Counted from the stretch's first letter, positions 44,715-55,850 are shown. The stretch is DNA of 64,000 nt from Auriscalpium vulgare (GCA_019915015.1 JAHBBC010000003.1:620001-684000), one strand, 5' to 3'. A program made the numbers and translations. The notes: generated from the sequence alone by a model not told the origin.

Positions 44715-45983
44715 GTCGTCGCAGCCCCGATGTCATAGTGAGCACCGACGATGAAGACGCTGAGGCTGCCGCGCTGCAGTTGCCCAGTGCGAGCTCTCGA
44801 CCACAGTCACGCAACGTCAAGGCAGAGCCCATGGACGATGTGCTACCTGCTATCCGACAACAGGTACGAGTTGGCCTCTCTAGTGAATGCACCGCTGAGC
44901 TATGCAATCGTGCGCAGACCCCACTTGATGACATAAAGCCCAAAATCAAGGAAGACCACCAATTCGACGCAGCCACCGTCCTGAGCCGTTTAAATGCTGT
45001 CGGTGCTGAACCATACGACATCGGACCAAGTGCCGAAATTACGGAGTTCATCCTGAGTCGCGAATTTATAAGCTGGGAGTACGGCGGATCTGGACAAACG
45101 ACATTCCCTAGCATTGCACAAGACAATATTGACAGGCACGGTCTGGACGACTTTATGTGCATTACGGTGGAGCTACATCCACACGCTCCGCTCCGCCCAG
45201 GGCATGCCGGCCTTTGGCTGTCACAAGAGCCGGGGAGATCGCGGTCGATGGGGACGGTCCGCCTTCTTGTTGGCCTTGCCCCAAAGAAGTGGATATATGC
45301 CGGGCAGTATAAATTGACTGAAGTAGAGCCACTTTCTCCAGAAGAATGGCTTCTGCAACGGAACAGCGTATGTTCTTGGCCTTATCTTCTGTAATTGGCT
45401 CCCTCTTGACACAACTGACCCCCACAGGTCAGGAGAAGCTGGTGTGCCGACATCAAGCGATATGGGTGGGGGATACGCGTCAGGATTCGTGTCATACATC
45501 GTCGTGACGAAGGACGCGAGCTGAGCGATGAGGAAGTCGAGGCTCTAGTTTCTACCGGCGACAAATTTTCAAATGTCGAAGAGAGTGAAATCATGACCGC
45601 TTTTGACAAGGGCGAGCAGGTAAGTTCGTGATTACCTTGGTGTGCATACCCGCCGAGTACAGTATACACCCCAGATGCTTGGAATGTACGCGATGAAGTG
45701 CGTAGGGTATGATCGGGACTTCCAGAACAACAACGTGACTAGACATCCCGTCTGGCTGGCAGAGAAGAAGACAGCAGTTCGGAAGAAAACAGGAGCTCGG
45801 AAGAAGACCACAGGCAAGGCCAAGAAGGTGAAAGTGATGTCGAAAAAAACCAAGAAATCCCGCGTCGCTGACCGGGAGGAGATTGGCGACGATGAGGAGA
45901 GCGACGGGGATGTTGAAGTTCTGGACGAGCTCAGATTCTTGGCACAGGGCACCAAATCTCGACCTCGAAACGCCACTTCATAG
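44715..45983 (+). CDS. DUF6697-like protein, exons 4-6 of the split gene
   Basis: Exons 44715-45367, 45428-45619 and 45675-45983. The product matches the C-terminal two thirds of the paralogue at 46381-48418: FDAATVLSRLNAVGAEPYD, a VELHPHAP motif, IYAGQYKLTEVEPLSPEEW, then SWCADIKRYGWG and MLGMYAMKCVGYDRDFQ, ending in a long Lys-rich and acidic tail. There is no in-frame ATG before the domain; the frame opens inside KDZ-flanking DNA and the start lies with exons 1-3 at 16387. With the transposon spliced out as part of the intron, the protein would be about 520 aa. As it stands the gene is probably inactive. Confidence 0.75.
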
Positions 45984-46380
45984 TGGGAAAGCTGACAGAC
46001 ACTTGTATAGTGAGGGGAGACACTGTATAAGTCTTCCAAATGCCTGCGCCGTGTACTACACAGTACTTGTAGTAATACCAAATGACCGGGCGGCTTTTGC
46101 AATATGATGATGTATTCTCGTATCCTGTCGTATCCTGTCCATTGAAGTCTCCAATGGCTCATTTTTTTTTCAATTTCTTTGCTCATTTGGTTACTCAGTC
46201 CAACCATCAGCGCGATTGGACTCCGAGAACATGCTGACCATCGCGGATCCCGTCTGCGTTGTTACGTCCATCCTACGCAACTAGCGCCTGTCATCGATTC
46301 ATCGTCCTTCGCGGGCGGCGGCGACTTTGCTGCGTCTCTGCACCCTTGCACCCAGCTTTCCACCGCCCTCGTTACGATTT

Positions 46381-48418
46381 ATGCCTGGCGCGAGCCAAGC
46401 AGACTTCGAGGACCTCGTCGTGCAGCTGCAAACACGGAACGCCGAGCTCGAAGGCGAGGTGTCCCAGCTCAAGGATGAAGTACATCAGCTGAAGGGCCAG
46501 CTGCAGGTACGGCCCATCGAATGACCTAGGAACGCGCGTTGCAGTGTACTCACGCTTTTCAATGGACATGCACAGAAGGGCAATGCGGGGAACTCCGCGC
46601 GGACGTCCCACGGCAAGGGGGGCTTGCCCGAGCACGATGGGAGCGATGAGAAGGTGCGCGTAATCATGTGTTGCGAAGCACTTCGCTCATATTGCAACAC
46701 TTGCGCAGAACCCGGTTGCAAAGAAAGCTTCGCCGAAGGGGCGAGGTCGAGGCAAGACTCAGCTCGAGGACCAAAAGCCCGTCAGGCTTGAGAACGGGAA
46801 GGCCGTGAAGCGCGAGGACCGAAAGTCTGTTAAGCTTGAGGTTGAGGACCGAAAACCCGTCAAGCGCCCTTACCAGCTCAATCCCTCGAACTCCGTGAAG
46901 GCGGAAATCAAAGTCGAGGACGACGGGCGGCCCCCGAAGAAGCGGAGGACGCTGATGAAGATGGAGGTCGTTATCCCGAGCGGGCGGCGGGCGGCATTGC
47001 AGGCAGAAGCGTGCGGTCACAGCTCTGAGCGTCCGCGGACGCCGCAAGATGTCGATGTCAATGGGCCTCCGTATGCTGCTGTATTGATTGACCTACGCAG
47101 TGATGTGCTAACGACGGACAGGATCGCGGATATGCCTGACTTCGAGCCCTCAGACGAAGGCCGGTTTCACGATGGCGAAAGCCAGCAGGAGCGTGTAAGC
47201 ATCGTGCCGGAGCCGGAGCCAGTGCTAACTGCTACTGCTCGCCTCATCAAACCCGAGCCCGTGTACGATGCTCCGCTTCCGGTGGCCGTGGAAGAGGTCC
47301 GCCACGTTCGTCATGTCGATGCTGTCAAGTCACGATGATAGCTAACGTGTACCATAGCATACCGCTGCTTCCGTGGTTCCCAAAGGAGTCAAGAAGGACC
47401 GCATGCTAGATGCCGCGACGGTGCAGAGCCGCATCGACGCCTTCGGAGGCGTTCCATACCCTGTAGCCCTCGATGCCCAGATCCGGGACACCCGAGTGAA
47501 GCGCGCATGGATATCTTCCGCGTTCGGTGGCTCCATGCAGACAATGTTTACCAGCCCCAAGAAGCAAAGGATCGCAGCGCACGGTTACAAGAATTTTCTG
47601 TACGTTAATTGGACGTTGCACCCACACGCCCCGCACGAACCCGGCGAACCCGGGCTGTGCCTCATGGAGAACCCGCTGGATGAGCGCAACGCAGATGCGA
47701 CAGAACACCGCACATTTGTCCGCAAGGCACGCGACGGGTGGTGGCAGTACGTCGGGCAGTACAAGCTGCACGTAGTGCAGTCCCTGACGCCAGAGGAATG
47801 GCTTCTGCAGGCGGACGATGTGCGTCCATCGTTCCTCTGCGCTGCGATTCGTGCGACTAATGCGGACTTAGATGAGGAAGGGCTGGTGCAAGGCGTTGAT
47901 GACACAGACGTGGGGGAAGGAAGCAAGGGTCCGGGTTGCGGTGCGGCGCGAGGAGAATCGCGAGCTCGATGATGAGGAGCTGCATGAGAGGTTGAACGAG
48001 GAGGACGAGTACACAGACCGCATCACGGTTGAGCACATGATGGAGGCTCTGGATCATGGTGAACAAGTAAGTCAAGGTGCTTGCAATGGGATGTCCGCTC
48101 TGACGGAGCATTCAGGTGCTGGGGATATACGGGATGAAGTGCATCGGTTACGACGAAAAGTTTCAGAGGACCCTAGTGGAAGGCATCCCTCGGTGGAAGG
48201 AGCTGGACGAGAAGAATAGGTTGGACAAGTTGAAAAAGAAAGCGGAAGGCAAGGCAGGCAGAAGAGCGCCCCAAAAGAGGAAGAAAGCCGCTGTTGTGCC
48301 GGTGGAATCCGATGTCGAGATTATCGGCGTGGATGAATCCAGCGAGGAGGATGGAGAGGAGGAGGAGCTGAGCTTTTTGTCCAAGGGTACTAGGTCACGG
48401 CCAGGACGTAACGCGTAA
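46381..48418 (+). CDS. DUF6697-like protein, intact paralogue
   Basis: About six exons: 46381-46506, 46576-46653, 46709 to about 47286, 47358-47819, 47872-48066 and 48116-48418. The donor of the third intron is not certain (GTTCGT or GTCAAG). An N-terminal coiled coil (TRNAELEGEVSQLKDEVHQL) leads to Lys/Glu-rich repeats of the form DRKPVK/DRKSVKLEVE and a GRPPKKRR nuclear-type signal. The conserved domain has VNWTLHPHAPHEPGEPG, YVGQYKLHVVQSLTPEEW, WCKALMTQTWGKEARV and LGIYGMKCIGYDEKF. A basic, then acidic tail ends in SRPGRNA. The family is, to my knowledge, restricted to Agaricomycetes and of unknown role. It lies 400 bp after the split copy, so the two are a tandem duplicate. Confidence 0.8.
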
Positions 48419-48424
48419 CGCGTA

Positions 48425-49481
48425 CAGCCGTTTTAGAAAAGGTTGTCCGCGCGTGTGAAACCGAGAGCGTAAATTCGAAAAATTCGAAAAATGTGAAAAA
48501 TGCAAAACAATGACTAGATCGTATATGCCGCGACGCTTGAGGACTTAAATGAACCTAGGCAGCTCGCTGGCCGTGCTGTCAAGGTCTCGAGTGTATCTGA
48601 GACCCATATTGATGCGTTTGGCACATAGTCGCGCGAGTGCGATGAACCGGCTGTACCTCGCAAAGATCGTCACTGGTGTGGTTAAGAGCTGCCTGTCGTA
48701 ATGGAATGAAGTAAGGGATGCTATGAGGGACAGTGGATGAAAGCTGAAACGAATAGGGCGATGTACAAAAGCCAACAGCGTGTGCGGGCTGACGCGCTGA
48801 TGTATGAGCTAGGGTTGAGCTGGGCCCTGGGGCGACAACGTCGAATGAGCACCTCAGATGAACGGTACATCCGGCCTTCATATATATTCCAGGTGGCATT
48901 GGCGATTCGTTTGGCTGTCGTTCGACAATGCGGGTCGGAGGGCGTCGGCCTGCTCGCGGACTGAGTCGGGAGTCTTCGCGTGATTGGGCTCGATTTCACC
49001 AAATGCAACTCACAGGATCCACCACACATGTTGGAATACGGGCAGTGTGGGGTCAGAGCCGTCCAAAAGGCATTCAAAGAGGATGAGGATCAGCGGCTGG
49101 AGGCCGCTGGCAGTAGTCGGACCTGTCTTGACCGTTGAATCTTGACCCGGTGCAGACTTCGAGCATCACAGCACGCTGTTGAATGCTCCTAGAAGGTGAC
49201 CAAGTCCATTCAAGCAACGATATACACACGGTTTCCCTCGCTCTCGTCTGCGACGTCCTAACATCCACCTCCGAACCTCCCCGGCTCCCCTGCGCCTTCA
49301 CCATGCCCCAGTTGATGACTACGTTGACAGCTTCCGTTTCTGTGCGTGTCTGAATGGATTGAAGCAGAATTTGTAGGGGAGGGGAACCAGCGACGGCTTT
49401 CTCGAATTCCTCGAATTTTTTGATTTTTTGAATTTACACGCGCGGTTTCACACGCGCGGACAACCTTTTCTAAAACGGCTG
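48425..49481. mobile_element. 1.06 kb non-autonomous TIR DNA transposon
   Basis: Ends are inverted copies of CAGCCGTTTTAGAAAAGGTT continuing through GTCCGCGCGTGTGAAACC to AT-rich AAATTC repeats, about 60-80 bp in all. TA dinucleotides flank both ends (48423-48424, 49482-49483), as for Tc1/mariner-type target duplications; ACGCG on both outer sides leaves a 5-bp duplication as an alternative. The interior has no long frame or transposase motif. The left end lies four bases after the DUF6697-like stop codon. Confidence 0.8.
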
Positions 49482-49787
49482 TAACGCGAGGCTCAACGCC
49501 AACGCCGTCGCGCCGAGGTTGTCCCCGCCGATATCGATGTGTTACCGATGCGATGTGACACGAGTGGCCACGTCTGCAGCCAGCGTGCATCGCCTCGTGC
49601 CCACGCCAGTCTCCAGTCTCCAAGCCGCGAGTGGTGCGCCCTACGTCACTATTTCTAGCTTGCACATAAGGCCGAGACAAGGCCGCGCCTGTCCGCATTA
49701 CTTCCCAGTATCAACTTATCGCCACCGGTGCGTCTCTCCCTGTGCCCAGCGACTGTCCCGCTCACTCCCCCTTGCCAGCAGCCCACC

Positions 49788-50960
49788 ATGATCATGAACC
49801 AGAAACCCAGAGCCGTGCACTTCGGTGCAGGCAACATCGGCAGAGGCTTCATCGGAGCCCTGCTCGCAGAGTCCGGCTACCACGTCGTCTTCTCGGACGT
49901 GAACAACAAGGTCGTCGACGAGCTCAACAAGCGCGACACCTACGAGGTCCGCATCCTCGAGGCCGACGAGGGGAGCGAGGAAATCACAGACTTCTCCGCC
50001 GTCGACTCCCACAACGTGATCGCAGAGCTCGCAGACCCAAATGTGCGCATCGTCACCACCGCCGTCGGCCCGCCCATCCTCGAGAAGCTCGCGCCGACGC
50101 TCGCCAAGGGCCTGCAAGCGCGTCGCAGCGCAGGCGGCGGCCCGCTCAACGTCATCGCGTGCGAGAACATGGTCAACCAGACGCAGACCCTCGCGAAACA
50201 CGTCCACACACACCTCTCCCCTGCCGACATCGAGTGGCTTAACCAACACATCGGGTTCGCGAACTGCTCCGTCGACCGCATCGTGCCGTCCGTGCAACTG
50301 GACGACGAGCACCCGCTCGACGTCGGCGTCGAGGAGTTCTCCGAGTGGGCGGTCGACCAGACCGCGCTCAAGTCGGAGATCCACCCGCCCGTGAACGGCA
50401 TGAAGCTCACGGACAACCTGGACGGGTACATCGAGCGGAAGCTGTTCACGCTGAATTGCGGGCATGCCATCAGCGCGTACCTGGGGTACGTGCGGCAGCA
50501 CCACACGATCGACGAAGCGATGGCGGACCCGGAGATCTCGCGCGTGGTGCGTGGCGCGCTGCACGAGGGCGGAGTGGCGCTGGTGCGGAAACACAAATTC
50601 GAGGAGCAGGACCACGCGGCGTACATCGAGCGCATCCTGTTGCGGTTCGCGAACCCGAAGCTGAAGGACGACGTGAAGCGGGTTGCGCGGCAGCCGCTGC
50701 GTAAGCTGGGTCGGGAGGACCGCCTGCTCGGACCGGCGTACCTCGCGCAGGGGTACGGGATGCCGATCGACAACCTGGCGCACGGCATCGCGGCGGTGTT
50801 CCTGTTCGATATGCCGGATGACGAGGAGGCGGTGCAGCTGCAGGAGAAGGTGAAGACGCACGGGATCGACAGGACGGTGACTGAGCACACGGGGTTCGAA
50901 GAGGGCGGAGACGAGCATCGGAAGGTGGTGGACGCGTACCACGGGCTGAAGGGGCAGTGA
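49788..50960 (+). CDS. mtlD/MPD: Mannitol-1-phosphate 5-dehydrogenase
   Basis: Single exon, 390 aa, the usual length for the fungal enzyme. It interconverts fructose 6-phosphate and mannitol 1-phosphate with NAD(H) (EC 1.1.1.17) in the cytosol, the first step of mannitol synthesis. The NAD-binding Rossmann motif HFGAGNIGRGFIG is at the N-terminus, VVFSDVNNKVVDELN follows, and the polyol-specific long-chain dehydrogenase signature K-x4-N-x2-H is seen as KLFTLNCGH (K218, N223, H226). The start at 49788 is chosen because MIMNQKPRAVHFGAGN gives the standard N-terminus; an in-frame ATG at 49728 would add 20 residues. Basidiomycetes more often rely on a mannitol dehydrogenase route, so the gene is of some metabolic interest. 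Confidence 0.93.
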   Translation: MIMNQKPRAVHFGAGNIGRGFIGALLAESGYHVVFSDVNNKVVDELNKRDTYEVRILEADEGSEEITDFSAVDSHNVIAELADPNVRIVTTAVGPPILEKLAPTLAKGLQARRSAGGGPLNVIACENMVNQTQTLAKHVHTHLSPADIEWLNQHIGFANCSVDRIVPSVQLDDEHPLDVGVEEFSEWAVDQTALKSEIHPPVNGMKLTDNLDGYIERKLFTLNCGHAISAYLGYVRQHHTIDEAMADPEISRVVRGALHEGGVALVRKHKFEEQDHAAYIERILLRFANPKLKDDVKRVARQPLRKLGREDRLLGPAYLAQGYGMPIDNLAHGIAAVFLFDMPDDEEAVQLQEKVKTHGIDRTVTEHTGFEEGGDEHRKVVDAYHGLKGQ

Positions 50961-51218
50961 GCGCGGGGTGCGTGCGGCTGGACGTAGACTGTACTGTACT
51001 TACCTGGATACCCGCAATAATCACAGCGCTGGATTGTCGGGAAGATAGCCGGGGACGGTGGCCCGGAGTGCGCTGAGTCATGCGCTGGACTGACGGTGTC
51101 TACAATTACCCGCAGCTGTATCCCGGCGGGCAGCCCTCCGACAATACCGCGACGTCAGCAACACAAAGCGTCGTCGCTATAAGACCGCCGCCGCCGTCTG
51201 CGTCGCCCCCGCGCACAC

Positions 51219-52241
51219 ATGTCCAACCCCTACCCCGCCGACCACGACCGTCTCGCCCGCGCAACCCCCGACGCCGACATCGACCCCCCCTTCCGTCTCC
51301 CCGCAGGGCCCTACTCGTCCGCACGCCCAGACCTCCCCTACGCCGCCCTCATCGGCCAGGCCATCCTCGCATCCCCCGCACACGCCCTCACCCTCCAGCA
51401 GATCTACGCATACATCACCACCGTCTACCCCCACTTCTCCCGCGACGAGCAGACATGGCAGGCCTCCGTCCGCCACGTCCTCTCCACCAACGCCGTCTTC
51501 CGCAAGTCCCGCCCCGAGCGCGGCCGCATCCGCTGGGCCATCTTCGACCCCGACCTCCCCTGCTTCGACGGCGGCGGCTTCCGCAAGGACCTCTGCGCCG
51601 ACATGCAGGCCGGCCGCAAGCGCCCCGCCCCCAGCGCCGACGCCGACGCCGCGCGCGGCCGCACGGCGAAGCGCGCGCGCCAGTCGCTCGACGACGCCCC
51701 GCCCGTGCGCCCGCCCGACAGCGCCGTCTCCCTCTCCACGTCGCGACCCGGCTCGTCGCTGTCCGGGTCGCTCTCGCCCGCTCCCTCGCACGCCCCGCCG
51801 ACCCCCGCGCCCGCCCCCACGCCCGCGCCCGCCCTCACGCCCGCCCCCGTGCGCACACCCGCCCCCGTGCCCGCGCCGACCCTCCGCGCCGCCTCCCCCG
51901 GCCCCACCCCACCGCGCCGGCGCGCGCAGCCTCGGTTCCAGCTCTCGGCCGTGCGCACGCCGCTCTCGCACCTCGGCGTGCACATGGGCCCGTCGCCGAG
52001 CCTCGCGCACTACAAGCACCACCTCAACCCGCCGCCGGTCGCCGTGTTCTACGAGGGCGAGCGCGAGCGCGATCTCGACATTCCCCCAGAGCTCTTCGCC
52101 CGCACATGGTCGGCTAGCGATTTGGAGAACCTGCCGTCATTGGCTTTGATCGCCGCGGAGGCAGGCGTCTCTGCACCGCTGCGGTCAAGAAGTGGCTCGT
52201 TGGCGGCATCAAATTGGAGGCCGACGTTGGGGCCGAGGTAG
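51219..52241 (+). CDS. Forkhead-domain transcription factor
   Basis: Single exon, 340 aa. A forkhead (winged-helix) domain covers residues of about 38-110: LPYAALIGQAILASP, LTLQQIYAYITTVYPHF, TWQASVRHVLSTNAVF and GRIRWAIFD. The recognition helix normally reads WxNSIRHNLSLNxCF; here the Asn of RHN is Val and the NSI Asn is Ala, so DNA contacts should differ. A basic KRPAP...KRARQ patch and a long Pro/Ala-rich low-complexity region follow, then a short acidic end. It lies 260 bp downstream of the mannitol-phosphate gene on the same strand. Confidence 0.85.
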   Translation: MSNPYPADHDRLARATPDADIDPPFRLPAGPYSSARPDLPYAALIGQAILASPAHALTLQQIYAYITTVYPHFSRDEQTWQASVRHVLSTNAVFRKSRPERGRIRWAIFDPDLPCFDGGGFRKDLCADMQAGRKRPAPSADADAARGRTAKRARQSLDDAPPVRPPDSAVSLSTSRPGSSLSGSLSPAPSHAPPTPAPAPTPAPALTPAPVRTPAPVPAPTLRAASPGPTPPRRRAQPRFQLSAVRTPLSHLGVHMGPSPSLAHYKHHLNPPPVAVFYEGERERDLDIPPELFARTWSASDLENLPSLALIAAEAGVSAPLRSRSGSLAASNWRPTLGPR

Positions 52242-53146
52242 CAGATATGGTGGCAGAAACGGTGTACGAGTATAATCCCCATAGATGTACTGATGAAGCG
52301 CAATAATTACCCCCCTACATACATCCGCATACAAACCCAATACTGTACACGTTAGAAGCATTTTTTCGATCCGAGACACTGAGCAAAAAGTTTGCGAGAC
52401 ATGTTTTGAAGGATTTTTCGAATTTGATCGTCAGTCAGACAAGGTAAGCACAAGGTCAAGGTAAGCAAGAAGAGCAAAAGGTTTGCGAGAGGCACGGCTG
52501 GCCTGCGCTACAGACGACATCGCCCTGGTCTCCTAAGACTAACACGGCGGAGCCTGCAAACTGCGGAATTGCTTCCCTGGTTTGTCAAGGCCCGATTATC
52601 CCAATTTCGGCCGAGGCTTCCGCCCCGAGGAAAGTTGGACGCCAAAGTTTTCTGGAGGGGACGGTCTTGAACTCAGCGCACAAGCCAGTGGATCCGTTGC
52701 AGGAAACACCACCTCACATTCCCGGTTGAGGGCCGTTACAGCCGCTACGCCATGGGAACTTTCTTACTCTCAGCGGTTGACCTGTTATATTGAGGGCCCC
52801 GTTCGTCTAGTTCCTGCCTCGTGTCTGAGTCGACACTCACTCACCCACTACTCACCCACTCACCTGCAGCTGAGGCTGCGGCAATTTTGCTTTTTAGTCT
52901 GGGCACTACCTGCAAGCTTCGTGCGTACTATACACACCTCCTACGTGCACTATACAAGATGGTTGGTATCAGCGTATACAGAAGTCATACTAGTGCAACA
53001 ACAATGGCAACGCGTGCGTATATGCGCCACGTATCAAGGTCCGTATCGAAAGAGTCATATCAAGGTGCAGCAGCTGGGTATCCTTCACATCGTAACCATA
53101 CATGTAGGTGTGATCGACTCCGCCGTGAGGAGCGCTTTCGCTGCCC
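52242..53146. other. Intergenic, no supported gene
   Basis: Only short unrelated frames (one of 193 aa runs from 52582 but reads as random, with no domain). Repeated CACTCACCCACTACTCACCC occurs near 52834-52862. I see nothing else. Confidence 0.4.
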
Positions 53147-53783
53147 TCACACTTCTTGTTTGAAACCTCCGACGAAAGGTTGACCGGCACCCTGGCCCTG
53201 AAGAGCAGAAACGGAATGAGCATTGCTGTCACCGGCTTGTCGACGTCACGAGCGACTCACGTTGCCATACGTTTGCGGTGGGGCGGTCGGACCACCCTAC
53301 GCCGGATTGTTAGTACGTCCAAGCAGTGCCCAAGCGGCAGAGAGACTCACGGCTCCCTTTGCAAAGCCAGGCCCCGCCTGTGGCGCCGCGTCGTACCGAT
53401 TGCCGGCGTTTGCGGTGCCCTGCGCGCGGCGAGAGCGGCCCCCGAAGCAGGGGAGGCGGCCAAGAAGGCCTGGGCGCTGGGGCGCAGCTGTGCCGCCTGG
53501 TGCTCCGCGTGCACCTCGGCGCCGGCAACACATCCAGAGCAGGAGCAGGAAGAGCAGGAAGCCGACGACGCATGCTGTGGAGGGACGCGGACGTGTGAGT
53601 ACTGTTTCCATGGGCAGGGAGGGCGATGAGCTGACCGACGGCGATGCCTGCGATAACGCGGCCGGCGAGACCGGATCTGCGGCGTCTGTAGGTGATCTGT
53701 GCGTCTGCGGGGGGCACGAGGGACGCGACGAAGACGGCGAGGGCGAGAGACACGGCGCGGGCGCTGGGACGGGCGGGCGACAT
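53147..53783 (-). CDS. Small single-pass membrane protein, RCR-like
   Basis: Four exons (53636-53783, 53351-53574, 53261-53296, 53147-53197) join in frame to 152 aa. The N-terminal signal sequence (SLALAVFVASLVPPADAQ) is followed by RRRRSGLAG, a transmembrane helix split by intron 1 (RVIAGIAVACVVGFLLFLLLLW), then Cys-Cys-Arg-rich cytosolic sequence and a Gly/Pro/Gln tail ending GQPFVGGFKQEV. The layout resembles fungal RCR-type proteins (Congo-red resistance, endomembrane sorting) but I am not certain of the family. The 36-nt third exon is easily missed. Confidence 0.65.
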
Positions 53784-54016
53784 GGCGGTGCGAGTGGACG
53801 TGGGGGGGCTGGCACGGCGGGTTCACTTAAGTAGCGGGCTGGTTTCCTTGGCCCCGTCATCGAGGAGCCGACTGACGCGCAGTCTTTCAAGTGCCTGACG
53901 TATTGCCCTTTCAGGATCCAGGTCTTCGCAGGATGTACGTTCTCACGCAGCGGACAATCGTCGGATGTACGTTCTCACGCTCTTGACCGCACACCTCTCT
54001 CTTTCTGACCACCAAC

Positions 54017-55850
54017 ATGCCATCGCTGCCTTCCACCGCACTTCGCGCACATCTATCCACCAGGCTCTCAACTCGCTCTCTCGCTGCTGTAGCGACCTCT
54101 CGCAAGCCAAAGGAGGAGGGCTCGATTGCCTCTGTCTTCACCTCGCTGACCGGCGAGGCTCCTCTAGCTCTGCCTCCCCGCTTTGCCGACCTTAAGAAGC
54201 AGCTCTGGAAGGATGCGCTGGCAGAGAGCTGGCGTGAGGTGACTCGCGAACTGAAGGATGCGACGGAGGAGGTTGCCGCCCGAGGCACGGACGTATGTTC
54301 CCGCTAAACTGTCCGGACTCGTCTCTTCGACTAACCCGCGCAGCTTATCCCTGTCATCCCATTTGAGGACGTAAAGTTTGGTCTGTCTGCTCAGCAGCAG
54401 GCCGATATAAAGAAGAGGGGGGTTGTCGTTGTGAAAGGCGGTGTGGCCAAGGAGGTGCGCATACTGATTATGGACGTGACTGGCTGCATCGCTGACCTAC
54501 CAGACCGGATAGGAAGCCCTCGGGTGGAAAAACTCAATCCGATCTTATATCGCAGCAAACAAGGAAAAAGTAAAAGGTGCGTCCCTCCCATTCATCCTGA
54601 TAACCTCCTCACATCCTCCTCCGATTTCCCTCAGGCTTCCCCGACAACAACATCCAAGCCTACGAGATCTACAACTCCGCCGCACAGACCCGCGCCCGCA
54701 CGCACCCCGCGCTTATCACAACGCAGCGCGCGCTCCTGCAGCTCTGGCACACGTCGGACGCGGGCAGCCCCGTCAGCCTGCGCACGCCAGTCGCGTACTT
54801 TGACCGCCTCCGCATACGCACGCCGGGCGACCGCTCATTCGTGCTTGGGCCGCATATCGATGGCGGCTCGGTTGAGCGCTGGGAGGATCCGGGCTTCAGA
54901 GCATGTTTCGGGCGCATTTTGGAGGGGCGATGGCGCGAGTACGATCCGTTCGATGCGTCGCCGAGGATTGATGCGAAGCAGGATCTGTACCACGCACCGT
55001 AAGATGTCTGACTCACACGGCTGTTACTTCTCTTGGGCTGACGAAGGGTTACACAGAAACCAATGCTCGGTCTTCCGGCCCTGGCAAGGCTGGACATCGC
55101 TTTCCACGACCGGGCCCTCAGAGGGCACCCTTCTCGTCTCCCCGCTCCTGCACCTCGCGACTGCGTACCTCATCCTGCGGCCCTTCTTCCGTCCGTCAGG
55201 CCCCGGACTCGACAATTGGTTGGTCGACCTGGAGAGCGCAGAGTTCCCGGGAAGCATGTTGGGCAAGGCACAGGAGCTCAGCGCGGCGACGCACCCGCAT
55301 CTGCGGCTTGAGACAACGATGGTGCCGGCGCCGAGGGTGGAGCCCGGGGATCAGATCTACTGTGCGTACGGGGCAGGTTCGGTCGGTGTCGAAGAGTTCT
55401 GACTGTCGGGACTTAGGGCATTGCGATACCATTCATGCTGTAGAAGGTTTACATGCGGGCGCGAGCGACTCTTCTGTCCTCTATATCCCGGCTGTACCGC
55501 TCACAGAGCACAAGTGCGTTCCCTTACCTCGCGTGATGTTCTCTGCTGACTCTATCGTCGTTTTGCAGTGCGAGCTACCTTCGTGACCAACGCCATAATT
55601 TCGTCAATGGCCTTCCTGCTCCGTGAGTTGAGTTGCATTCAGAGGAGGTGAGCAGGGCTAATTCGAGTTTGACAGGGATTTCCCCGGAGGCGAAGGGGAG
55701 TCGCACTTCGTCCATCGCGGGACTGTGGACGCCGTGAAGGACACGGACGGCCGCCGTCTGCTCGGCTTCGAAGCCTTCCCAACCCCGTCGAATGCGACCA
55801 GTGTCGGGGAGGAGCGCGTCATACAGGTCGCGAACGACATCTTAGCCTGA
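54017..55850 (+). CDS. DUF1479 protein, 2-oxoglutarate/Fe(II) oxygenase-like
   Basis: Eight exons (54017-54292, 54344-54454, 54513-54576, 54635-54998, 55057-55361, 55417-55513, 55569-55622, 55676-55850) give 481 aa with no break. The family is that of bacterial YbiU. LWHTSDAGSPVSL and GPHIDGGSVERWED give an HxD metal pair, and IYWHCDTIHAVEG gives the distal His before SVLYIPAVPL. These fit a double-stranded beta-helix dioxygenase fold; the substrate is unknown. The first 50 residues are basic and Ser/Thr/Arg-rich (ALRAHLSTRLSTRSLAAVA), which could be a mitochondrial presequence. Confidence 0.88.

Noticed and set aside
49716..50942. 408-aa minus-strand frame
   Set aside because: Complete antisense shadow of mannitol-1-phosphate dehydrogenase, whose motifs are clear.
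51080..52117. 345-aa Arg/Pro-rich plus-strand frame
   Set aside because: Alternate frame of the GC-rich forkhead gene; low-complexity Pro/Arg with no structure.
52582..53163. 193-aa plus-strand frame
   Set aside because: No domain, starts without a good context and overlaps the real minus-strand gene at its end.
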